From contig JBBDNC010000032.1 of assembly GCA_040877875.1 (NCBI GenBank), positions 1 to 6,717 on the forward strand: a DNA stretch of 6,717 bases. Direction: 5' to 3'. Below are positions 1 through 6,717 of the stretch, one piece after another. The stretch's first letter is position 1. Every line of letters starts with the position of its first letter. The translations under genes and the position numbers were made by a program. Under the pieces are notes generated by a model, which was given only the letters and a program-made list of their open reading frames with translations, searched no databases and had not been told where the DNA came from. Source of the DNA: JBBDNC01 sp040877875 (GTDB lineage Bacteria > Bacteroidota > Rhodothermia > Balneolales > Balneolaceae).

Positions 1-84
1 TGCTCGATAGTGATTATTATATAAGGTTCTGTGCGATTAACAGAGATATAAATTTTTAATGTAAACCTAAAATCTGCGAATAAA

Positions 85-520
85 ATGAAAATATTAAACT
101 TGGTGCCATTATTTTTTTTGTTTTTTTATTACTCAATAAATTTTGCGTTTTCTCAGAATTTAGGAAAGTCAAATATTATAATTATTCTGACTGATGATCA
201 GGGATGGGCCGATGTAGGATTCAACGGAAGCAGGGATATTTTTACTCCAAATATAGATAGATTAGCAAAAACAGGCGTTAATTTTACCAATGGATACGTT
301 ACTCATCCTTACTGTAGTCCAAGCAGGGCTGGTATTCTAACTGGGTAGATACCAACAACGTTTTGGCCATGAAAACAACGTGCCGTACGAGCCTGATAAC
401 CCGGCATATGGTACACCTATAGATGAAATATTCTTATCAAGAGTTTTAAAAGAGAATGGATATACTACGGCGGCCATTGGGAAGGGAATCCACGTTCGGA
501 TTTATAAAGTAGCAGGTTGA
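85..520 (+). pseudogene. Frameshifted and truncated secreted sulfatase (N-terminal fragment)
   Basis: The ATG at 85 opens a hydrophobic Sec signal peptide ending F-S-Q (residues 1-24). The sulfatase N-terminal core follows: metal-binding LTDDQG (D37, D38), TPNIDRLA, and the formylglycine-type motif CSPSR with C77 at base 313. Translation stops at TAG 346-348 directly after LTG. Skipping one base (most simply the T at 346) restores the family's expected continuation, RYQQRFGHENN, and the frame then runs through ENGYTTAAIGK to a TGA at 518-520. Just after IGK, where sulfatases normally have WHLG, the match is lost, so a second lesion or join lies near 485-500. About 145 residues remain of a family usually 450-550 residues long, and the C-terminal half is missing. 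The gene is AT-rich, with many ATA, TTA and AGA codons, unlike its neighbours. The 87-residue product of the first frame could not fold as a sulfatase. A sequencing error could explain the frameshift but not the missing C-terminal half. Confidence 0.85.
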
Positions 521-551
521 CTTACCCGCAATTTTATGAGTCATTAAAACT

Positions 552-2915
552 ATGTTAAACATGCTTAGATACTGGATTCTATTTTGCTTCCTGCTAATCG
601 GTTTTACAGCTTCAGATAACGAGTTGGATACTGATGAGCAGGATCCTCCAAATATCGTTTTTATTATTTCTGACGATCAATCCTGGTCGGATTACAGTTT
701 TATGGGCCACCCCCATATTGAAACCCCGAATATCGATAACCTGGCTTCCGAGGGGCTGACGTTTACGCGGGGGTATTTGCCGGCCCCCATTTGCCGGCTT
801 ACACTGGCCTCCATGCTGACGGGATTGCATCCCCACCAGCATGGAGTCACGGGCAATGACCCGGCTTTTGAATTTGACCGGGAGTCATATTCCGGGGAGG
901 ACTGGCTGCAGGCAAGAGAACAGCTCAACAGAGTGGTTACCGACCGATATAAAAGCTTGCCGAATTTGAATACCTATTTGACAGAGCGGGGATACCTGTC
1001 TCTTCAAACTGGCAAATGGTGGGAAGGGAGCTGGCAGGACGCCGGATTCACTCATGGGATGACTCATGGGGATCCGTCCCGTGGCGGCAGGCATGGCGAT
1101 GAAGGCTTGAAGATTGGCCGTGAAGGGTTGGATTCGATTGAAGCGTTTATGGATGAGGCGGCCGAAGAGGACCGCCCTTTTTTCATCTGGTATGCTCCAT
1201 TTATGCCTCACACGCCGCATACTCCACCCGATTCACTTCTGGAAAAATATCTGCCGGTTGCCGAAAGCGAACCGATAGCGAAATACTGGGCGATGATCGA
1301 CTGGTTTGATATCACGGTCGGTCAGTTGCTTGATTCCATTGAGGATCGGGGGTTGACAGACAATACGATGGTGGTTTACCTGGCCGATAACGGATGGATT
1401 CAAAATCCTGACGAGCCAAACAGATTTGCCTGGCCATCCAAGCAGTCGCCGTATGATATGGGCATCCGGACTCATATGACGTATAAGTGGCCGGGCGAGA
1501 TCTCTTCGAGGATGGATACGACAACGTTTGTCAGCACGAACGACATGGTTCCGACGGTCCTAAAAGCGGTTGGCATTGAACCAGAGCGGGAGCTACCGGG
1601 CGTGAATGTACTGGACCGGCAGGCGCTGAACGACCGCCATGCCGTATTCAGTGCAGACTATCATCACGATATCGCTGATGTTCAAAACCCGACAGAAAGC
1701 CAGGAGCACCGGATGGTTATGAAAAGTCCCTGGAAACTGATTCTTCCCAAACAAGGAAGCGAGCCACAAATAATGAACTCTGGCGGGGGTGGACAATTTA
1801 TAGATATGATTGAAGGCCCTGAGCTATATCACATAGTCAATGATCCTCATGAACTGGAAAATGTGTCTGCCGAATATCCGGAGGTTGTAAATGAGTTGGA
1901 GCAATTAATCGATGGATGGTGGGAATCAACCGATCCTCCGAATATTCTTTTTATCTCCATTGACGATTATAATGACTGGGTTGGGGTTCTCAATACGCAC
2001 CCGCAGGTGAAGACGCCAAATATTGATCGTCTTGCCGAGCGCGGCACGCTGTTTACTAATCATCACGTGCAGGCGGCTGTCTGTAACCCCTCCCGTGTAA
2101 GCCTTATGACCGGGCTCCGTCCGTCCACGACAGGGATTTATGGACTTGCCCCCCTGTATCACGAAAATGAATCAACTGCTAACCTGGTAACCATGCCTGA
2201 ATATTTTGAACAGCATGGCTATGATACTTACTCCGTCGGGAAAATCTTCCACAGCCCGGCTTCCAACCGGGCGGCTTTTCAAACGGACGGTACCGAAGTC
2301 AGTTTTTCCGGGCCCCATCCGGATGAGAAAATCGTCCGGGAACCCCTGGATATGGTTGACCATCCCCTGCTTGACTGGGGAGTATTTCCGGAGGAAGGTG
2401 ATTCACTCATTCATGACTATAAAGTCGCAACCCGGGCAGTAGAATGGCTCGGAGAATTTGGAGCAACACAAAGAAAGGATCCGTTTTTCCTGGCGGTCGG
2501 GTTCTGGTTGCCACATGTACCTCTTTACACTACCCAAAAGTGGTTCGATCTTTATCCGGAAGAGGATCAGATCATCTTGCCTCCGGCTCCCGAGGGGGAG
2601 CGCGACGACGTGCCGGACTTTGCCTGGAAATTGCACTGGTATCTTCCCGAGCCTCGTCTGTCCTGGCTGCTCGAGCATGACCAATGGCGGCCAAAGGTGC
2701 GGGCCTACCTGGCGACAATCAGTTTCATGGACTCTCAGGTTGGCAGGGTACTCGATGCGCTCGAAGCCCAGGGGCTGGCCGATGATACAATAGTAGTCTT
2801 ATGGTCGGATCACGGCTATCACCTGGGAGAGAAAGGGATTACCGGTAAAAACACCTTATGGGAGCGTGCGACTCGTGTTCCATTAATCTTTGCAGGACCC
2901 GGTGTATCGTCCTGA
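552..2915 (+). CDS. Tandem two-domain secreted sulfatase, C-terminally truncated by in-frame TGA
   Basis: This 787-residue frame starts with a hydrophobic signal sequence (about residues 1-20; M4 is an alternative start; no Shine-Dalgarno seen), so export is expected. Domain 1 (about 30-457) is a sulfatase with ISDDQ (D41, D42), TPNIDNLA, GKWWEG (K155, with W157 where most sulfatases have His), PHTPHTPP and ADNGW (D279, N280). Its active-site segment reads C81-R-L-T-L, not CxPSR. Domain 2 (about 461 onward) restarts with DPPNILFISIDD (D471, D472) and has AVCNPSR (C511), GKIFH (K564, H567), LPHVPL and SDHGYHLGEK (D753). This resembles iduronate-2-sulfatase and related family S1_7 enzymes. The two domains share one signal peptide and are joined by only a few residues (WWES-T). 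TGA at 2913-2915 cuts domain 2 before its C-terminal subdomain, whose coding continues in frame to 3347. The family calls rest on motifs; the substrates are not known. Domain 1 may be catalytically altered. Confidence 0.85.
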   Translation: MLNMLRYWILFCFLLIGFTASDNELDTDEQDPPNIVFIISDDQSWSDYSFMGHPHIETPNIDNLASEGLTFTRGYLPAPICRLTLASMLTGLHPHQHGVTGNDPAFEFDRESYSGEDWLQAREQLNRVVTDRYKSLPNLNTYLTERGYLSLQTGKWWEGSWQDAGFTHGMTHGDPSRGGRHGDEGLKIGREGLDSIEAFMDEAAEEDRPFFIWYAPFMPHTPHTPPDSLLEKYLPVAESEPIAKYWAMIDWFDITVGQLLDSIEDRGLTDNTMVVYLADNGWIQNPDEPNRFAWPSKQSPYDMGIRTHMTYKWPGEISSRMDTTTFVSTNDMVPTVLKAVGIEPERELPGVNVLDRQALNDRHAVFSADYHHDIADVQNPTESQEHRMVMKSPWKLILPKQGSEPQIMNSGGGGQFIDMIEGPELYHIVNDPHELENVSAEYPEVVNELEQLIDGWWESTDPPNILFISIDDYNDWVGVLNTHPQVKTPNIDRLAERGTLFTNHHVQAAVCNPSRVSLMTGLRPSTTGIYGLAPLYHENESTANLVTMPEYFEQHGYDTYSVGKIFHSPASNRAAFQTDGTEVSFSGPHPDEKIVREPLDMVDHPLLDWGVFPEEGDSLIHDYKVATRAVEWLGEFGATQRKDPFFLAVGFWLPHVPLYTTQKWFDLYPEEDQIILPPAPEGERDDVPDFAWKLHWYLPEPRLSWLLEHDQWRPKVRAYLATISFMDSQVGRVLDALEAQGLADDTIVVLWSDHGYHLGEKGITGKNTLWERATRVPLIFAGPGVSS

Positions 2916-3347
2916 GCAAAGTCATCGCGGCCGGTTGAGTCTTTAGACATTTATCCGACACTGGCGGAGTTAGCCGGGCTACCGCAGAAAACAGATCTTG
3001 AAGGGTTATCCATCCTGCCGCAACTGCAGGATGCAAACGCTCCGAGGGAGCGGCCGGCGATCACCACATCAAATCCCGGCAATCACAGCGTGCGTTCGGA
3101 GCGATGGCGTTATATCCGCTATGCCGATGGTTCGGAAGAGCTCTATGATCACTACCGGGATCCCCACGAGTGGAGAAATCTTGCCGGTAACCCGGAATAT
3201 AATGAGATTATCGAGGATCACGCCCGCTGGCTGCCCGAACATAATGAGCCTCATGTGCCGGGCAGTCGCCATCGTATCCTTTGGGAGGAAGACGGGGTTT
3301 GGTACTGGGAAGGCGAGGCGATTGATTTTGATGAATTGATTCGTTAA
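2916..3347 (+). pseudogene. C-terminal part of the iduronate-2-sulfatase-like domain, separated by TGA
   Basis: This stretch is in the same frame as the tandem sulfatase upstream and continues its second domain without a gap. It begins AKSSRPVESLDIYPTL, matching the usual sulfatase segment after the GPGV turn, followed by ELAGLP, LEGLSILP, and then the C-terminal subdomain with SERWRYIRYADG, EELYDHYRDPHEWRNLA, and an ending at TAA 3345-3347. Together with 552-2912 it would give a protein of 931 positions, with position 788 being the TGA. Nothing is missing around the stop, so the simplest reading is one substitution, for example GGA (Gly) to TGA. A GTG at 3090 could in principle start a short peptide of 85 residues, but it has no ribosome binding site and would hold only half of a subdomain, so independent expression is unlikely. 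Confidence 0.8.
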
Positions 3348-3422
3348 TTCTCTAAAGAATGATTTTGAAACAAATATAAATAGCCTGTTCTCGTGTTCCC
3401 CGGAAAAAACCAAACTATAAAC

Positions 3423-5048
3423 ATGAAAGTAACAGCTTTTTCCTTCATCCTGTTCTGCTTTTTGTTTTGTGCAAATGTATTCTCGCAAGATCATCAAAAA
3501 CCCAATATCATCGTCATGTACTCCGATGACCATACGGCACAGTCGATCGGAGCCTATCAGGATGCCTTGAATTACGGGCTGAAACTGGATCATACACCCA
3601 CCCCAAACATCGACCGGCTGGCCGAAGAGGGAATGCGGTTTGACAATGCCTTCGTCACCAATTCGATCTGCGTTCCTTCCCGTGCGGTGATGCTGAGTGG
3701 CATGCACAGTCATATGACCGGCGTGGTAACCAACATGGAATCGATGCCGGTGGATCTGGAAACATTCCCTGTGATTCTTCAGCAGAACGGGTATCAGACG
3801 GCGATGATTGGAAAGTGGCATCTTAAAAGCGAGCCCCAGGGGTTTGATTACTATGAAGTGCTCTACGGACAGGGACCCTATTACAACCCGACGATGCGCA
3901 CTCCGAACGGAGATATCGAGTATCATGGCCATACAACCGGCATTATTACCGATATTGCCCTGGAATGGCTGCAGGTGGAGCGGGAAAGAGATAAGCCGTT
4001 TATGATGATCTATAACCACAAGGCGCCTCACCGCGAGTGGCTGCCGGGGCCGGCCCTGAACGATTACCAGAACCGGGACCTGCCGGAGCCGTCCACTCTT
4101 TTTTACGATTACTCCGGGTTGACGACGGCCGCTCATGAACAGGATATGGAGATAAGCGAACTGGGAGGTCCGCAGTCGATGAACTGGGGACGGGATTTGA
4201 AAGTGCCGCTGCATCCGGAAACGGGAGAGCCCAATCCGGGCTGGGAATCACTGGTGAGTGGAAACAGCCTCAGTGACGATCAGCTGGAACGGATTGAACA
4301 AGCGTATGCTGCCGATAATGCATATTTGTATGAAAATTATGCCGACTGGACGGAAGAGGAACGGACCCGGTGGCGATATCAGCGTTATGTAAAAGATTAC
4401 CTGCGGGTGATTCGTGAAGTGGACGATGAGGTAGGGCGGCTGATGGCTTGGCTGGAACGTGAAAATCTGAAAGACAATACCATTGTGATCTATGGCGGCG
4501 ACCAGGGCTTCTTTTTGGGTGAGAAGGGTTGGTTTGACAAGCGATGGATCTACGAGGAATCGTTCAGGATGCCGTTGATTGTTCACTGGCCCGATGGGAT
4601 TGAACCCGGCTCGGCAAGCGACCACCTTGTGCAAAATCTGGACATTGCACCGACTGTCTTGGATTTGGCCGGTGTGGAGATCCCCGATCGGATGCAGGGT
4701 GAATCGATGGTTCCTTTGCTCAAGGGCGAAGATCCGGCAGACTGGCGTGATGCAGTCTATTATCAGTACTACGAAGGCCCTGAGGTGGAAAATGGATGGC
4801 ATGCGGTTGCCCGCCATTACGGGTTGCGCACCCAACGGTACACGCTTGTCTATTTTCCGGATCATGATGAGTGGGAGTTGTTTGACCTGGAAGCCGACCC
4901 CGAGCAGTTAAACAGTGTCTATGGAGTTCCTGAATATGCCGATGTACAGGAGCAATTAAAAGACAAGCTGGATGAATTGCAAGAAAAATATGGCGATAAG
5001 AGCTGGTCGCAGATTACTCCGGGAGTGCCGTTTCATGGGGTGGATTAG
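3423..5048 (+). CDS. Secreted type I sulfatase, N-acetylglucosamine-6-sulfatase-like (S1_11-like)
   Basis: This intact 541-residue sulfatase should hydrolyse sulfate esters on a glycan outside the cytoplasm. The chosen ATG gives a clean Sec signal peptide ending F-S-Q (residues 1-22). An in-frame GTG at 3393 would add ten polar residues in front and is less likely. Visible motifs are YSDDH (D35, D36, metal site), TPNIDRLAEEG, ICVPSR (C83, the residue converted to formylglycine), MIGKWHL (K131, H133), NHKAPH (H199, K200, H203), GGDQG (D360, Q361) and GWFDKRW (K373). A C-terminal subdomain of the DUF4976 type (about 435-530, with EWELFDLEADPEQLNSVYG) closes the protein. The SDDH start and the ICVPSRAVMLSG plus HSHMTG segment resemble GlcNAc-6-sulfatase-like enzymes of SulfAtlas S1_11, from memory; the exact substrate is not determined. 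It lies 75 bases after the preceding frame and is probably co-transcribed. No Shine-Dalgarno is seen. Confidence 0.92.
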   Translation: MKVTAFSFILFCFLFCANVFSQDHQKPNIIVMYSDDHTAQSIGAYQDALNYGLKLDHTPTPNIDRLAEEGMRFDNAFVTNSICVPSRAVMLSGMHSHMTGVVTNMESMPVDLETFPVILQQNGYQTAMIGKWHLKSEPQGFDYYEVLYGQGPYYNPTMRTPNGDIEYHGHTTGIITDIALEWLQVERERDKPFMMIYNHKAPHREWLPGPALNDYQNRDLPEPSTLFYDYSGLTTAAHEQDMEISELGGPQSMNWGRDLKVPLHPETGEPNPGWESLVSGNSLSDDQLERIEQAYAADNAYLYENYADWTEEERTRWRYQRYVKDYLRVIREVDDEVGRLMAWLERENLKDNTIVIYGGDQGFFLGEKGWFDKRWIYEESFRMPLIVHWPDGIEPGSASDHLVQNLDIAPTVLDLAGVEIPDRMQGESMVPLLKGEDPADWRDAVYYQYYEGPEVENGWHAVARHYGLRTQRYTLVYFPDHDEWELFDLEADPEQLNSVYGVPEYADVQEQLKDKLDELQEKYGDKSWSQITPGVPFHGVD

Positions 5049-5155
5049 TAGTTGGGGAAGAGTTTTGAAAAGTAAAGTTAATAGAATGAGTCATAAGAAT
5101 TTACCCCAATAATTTGCCCGGAAATGCCACGAAAAAATCAGATAACCAATAATTC

Positions 5156-5159
5156 AGGA
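5156..5159 (+). promoter_or_regulatory. Possible Shine-Dalgarno (AGGA) for the arylsulfatase A-like gene
   Basis: AGGA lies eight bases before the ATG at 5168, within the normal spacing range. It is the only start in the window with a recognisable Shine-Dalgarno-like sequence. The other starts have A/T-rich leaders without one, as is common in Bacteroidota-type genomes, so its role is uncertain. Confidence 0.35.
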
Positions 5160-5167
5160 TTTTTACT

Positions 5168-6717
5168 ATGAAATTTTTTCTGGCAACATCTTTTACAATA
5201 GTGGTTTTAACGTTTATGGTGAGGTGTAACCTGTCTTCAGATCAGTCGATTCAGGAAACAGACAGTGAACCGCCCAACATCGTTCTTATTTTGGCCGATG
5301 ACCTCGGCTATTCAGATATCGGGGCATACGGGGCTGAAATTGAAACCCCGAATCTGGACCGCCTGGCTGAAAACGGGATCCGGTTTACCCAGATGCATAA
5401 CACGAGTAAATGTTTCCCATCGAGAGCGGTACTGCTCACGGGCCAGTATGCCCAAAGGGTCGGGATGAGCGAATCGCCCGACCGTTTGAACCATGCAGTC
5501 ATGTTTGGTGAAGTCCTGAGCAATGCAGGATATACCACCATTTTTGTAGGAAAGCATCATGGAACGGATAATCCTTATGAATGGGGATTTGACCACTACC
5601 GGGGATTGCGCGACGGTGCGGCCAACTATTTTAATCCCGGTGAGCAGCGGCCGTCCGATCCCGGGCCGCCGGCCCAAAAGGAGTGGACCTATCCACGAAC
5701 GTTTGCCTTTGATGATTCCTTAGTAGCACCGTTTACTCCTTCGGACGATTACTACGGAACGGACACCTGGACCGACTGGGCTTTGGAGCTGCTGGGGCGT
5801 TATGAAGAGGACAGCAACCCCTTTTTACTTTATTTGTCGTATCAGGCTCCGCACGATCCGCTGCAGGCACCCGACGATATTATACAGAAATATAAAGGTG
5901 TCTATGATACGGGTTTTGAGGCAATTGCTGCGGCGAGGTATGAACGACAGTTGCAGACGGGCCTACTCGACGAGCGTTATCCGCGATCGGAACCCACCTA
6001 TCGCCGGTGGGAGACTCTTGATGACTCAACAAAGGCTGATCAGGTTCGCCGCATGCAGGTCTATGCCGCCATGACCGACCGGATGGATCAGAATATCGGC
6101 AGGCTTCTTGACTACCTGGAGGAGCGGGATGAGCTGGATAATACGCTGCTGATCTTTGCCTCAGATAACGGGGCCTCGGCGGAAGTCGTTGAGATTGGCG
6201 AGGGTGAAATTGGTTCGATGACGCGCTGGGCATCCCTGAAAGAAGACTGGGCGAATGTGGCCAATACTCCATTTCGTTTGTTTAAAAACTACTCCCATGA
6301 AGGCGGGACGGCCACGCCGTTTATTATCCACTGGCCGGAAGTGATTCGGGAAGGCGGACAAGTCAATCACAGTCTGTTGCATTTTATAGATATTATGCCC
6401 ACACTGGTTGACGTGAGCGGAGCCAGCTATCCGGGGCAGTATAAAGGTGAAGGGCTGTATCCGATGCAGGGCGTCAGCTTTTTGCCGTTGTTAACAGGGG
6501 ATTCGATACAACGGGAGAACCCTTTATTTTATGAATGGAGCAGCGGACGAGCTGTTCATACGGAAAATTGGAAGTTAGTCCGCTGGGACGGAGACTGGGA
6601 ACTGTACGACCGGCGCACCGATCTCACGGAGACCACAAATCTCGCCGGAGAATATCCGGATACGGTGGACTTTTTAGAGGCGAAGTGGGAAGAATGGGCG
6701 GAGCAGTATGAAGATGA
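5168..6717 (+). CDS. Secreted arylsulfatase A-like sulfatase, 3' end outside window
   Basis: The frame is open from the ATG at 5168 to the window edge, 516 complete codons, with no stop reached. The N-terminus (about residues 1-24) is a hydrophobic export signal with a Cys at position 20. The residues before it (F-M-V-R) do not form a good lipobox, so lipoprotein status is doubtful. Sulfatase motifs appear in order: LADDLGYSD (D44, D45), TPNLDRLAENG, TSKCFPSR (C82, expected formylglycine), VGKHHGTDNPYEWGFDHY (K129, H131), APHDPL (H229), SDNGAS (D333, N334), and EGGTATPFIIHWP. The C-terminal subdomain includes WKLVRWDGDWELYDRRTD and TTNLAGEYP. The GKHHGTDNP and LRDGAANYFNPG segments are typical of an arylsulfatase A-like branch, from memory. 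The sequence ends in the Trp/Glu-rich tail where relatives usually finish, so few residues are likely missing. It follows the previous gene by 119 bases on the same strand. Substrate unknown. Confidence 0.9.
   Translation, partial: MKFFLATSFTIVVLTFMVRCNLSSDQSIQETDSEPPNIVLILADDLGYSDIGAYGAEIETPNLDRLAENGIRFTQMHNTSKCFPSRAVLLTGQYAQRVGMSESPDRLNHAVMFGEVLSNAGYTTIFVGKHHGTDNPYEWGFDHYRGLRDGAANYFNPGEQRPSDPGPPAQKEWTYPRTFAFDDSLVAPFTPSDDYYGTDTWTDWALELLGRYEEDSNPFLLYLSYQAPHDPLQAPDDIIQKYKGVYDTGFEAIAAARYERQLQTGLLDERYPRSEPTYRRWETLDDSTKADQVRRMQVYAAMTDRMDQNIGRLLDYLEERDELDNTLLIFASDNGASAEVVEIGEGEIGSMTRWASLKEDWANVANTPFRLFKNYSHEGGTATPFIIHWPEVIREGGQVNHSLLHFIDIMPTLVDVSGASYPGQYKGEGLYPMQGVSFLPLLTGDSIQRENPLFYEWSSGRAVHTENWKLVRWDGDWELYDRRTDLTETTNLAGEYPDTVDFLEAKWEEWAEQYED

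Noticed and set aside
2913..2915. TGA as selenocysteine or as a reassigned Gly/Trp codon
   Set aside because: No conserved Cys or Sec site is expected here in sulfatases, no convincing hairpin was seen just downstream, and the other long genes contain no in-frame TGA.
3347..3360. Small hairpin ATTCT-CTAA-AGAAT just after the TAA at 3345-3347
   Set aside because: The stem is only five A/T-rich pairs and there is no proper T run after it. It is too weak to call a terminator, and the spacing suggests that the genes are co-transcribed.
3393..3422. Earlier GTG start for the GlcNAc-6-sulfatase-like gene
   Set aside because: It adds MFPGKNQTIN ahead of an otherwise standard signal peptide that begins at the ATG at 3423, and it has no ribosome binding site.
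3069..4214. Long open frame of 381 codons on the minus strand
   Set aside because: It lies antisense to the end of the tandem sulfatase and the first half of the next sulfatase, crosses the intergenic gap, and its translation shows no recognisable domain. The plus-strand genes explain the region fully.
5049..5167. Possible Bacteroidota-type promoter (TTTG boxes near 5064 and 5110)
   Set aside because: The boxes are about 45 bases apart instead of about 20, and the downstream one lacks the TAnn part of TAnnTTTG. No promoter can be supported here.
1..6717. CRISPR arrays, tRNA/rRNA genes, insertion sequences
   Set aside because: No regularly spaced repeats, tRNA-like cloverleaf, transposase motif or terminal inverted repeats were noticed on either strand while reading.

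Overview
The window is a run of type I (alkaline-phosphatase-superfamily) sulfatase genes, all on the + strand, with no other gene family visible. The Sec signal peptides ending in F-S-Q, the mostly absent Shine-Dalgarno sequences in A-rich leaders, and the density of secreted sulfatases suggest a polysaccharide-degrading member of the Bacteroidota/Balneolota-like lineages. Planctomycetes or Verrucomicrobia are less likely, and the sequence alone does not settle the taxon. No SusC/SusD pair, glycoside hydrolase, sulfatase-maturing enzyme or regulator is present.

Layout: (1) 1-84 is an AT-rich leader. (2) 85-520 is the N-terminal part of an AT-rich sulfatase, broken by a +1 frameshift right after its CSPSR active-site motif and truncated around the next conserved motif. 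(3) 552-2915 is an unusual single reading frame holding two different sulfatase domains in tandem behind one signal peptide. The first domain has a non-canonical active-site motif (CRLTL) and the second is iduronate-2-sulfatase-like (CNPSR). The frame stops at an in-frame TGA, but homologous coding continues in the same frame to a natural TAA at 3347. (4) 3423-5048 is an intact, secreted, GlcNAc-6-sulfatase-like enzyme (CVPSR). (5) 5168-6717 is an arylsulfatase A-like enzyme (CFPSR) that runs off the right edge, probably close to its natural end.

The genes from 552 onward are spaced like an operon (75- and 119-base gaps). They look like the desulfation arm of a locus for a sulfated glycan such as an algal or animal polysaccharide, with each enzyme probably removing a different sulfate ester; the substrates are inferred. 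The left end (about 35% G+C over bases 1-480 by hand count, against about 54% in four sampled lines further in) differs in base and codon use from the rest. This may mark a horizontal-transfer boundary, a decayed gene or an assembly join. Three lesions in 3.3 kb (frameshift, truncation, nonsense codon) next to two intact genes mean that decay and sequencing or assembly error both have to be considered.
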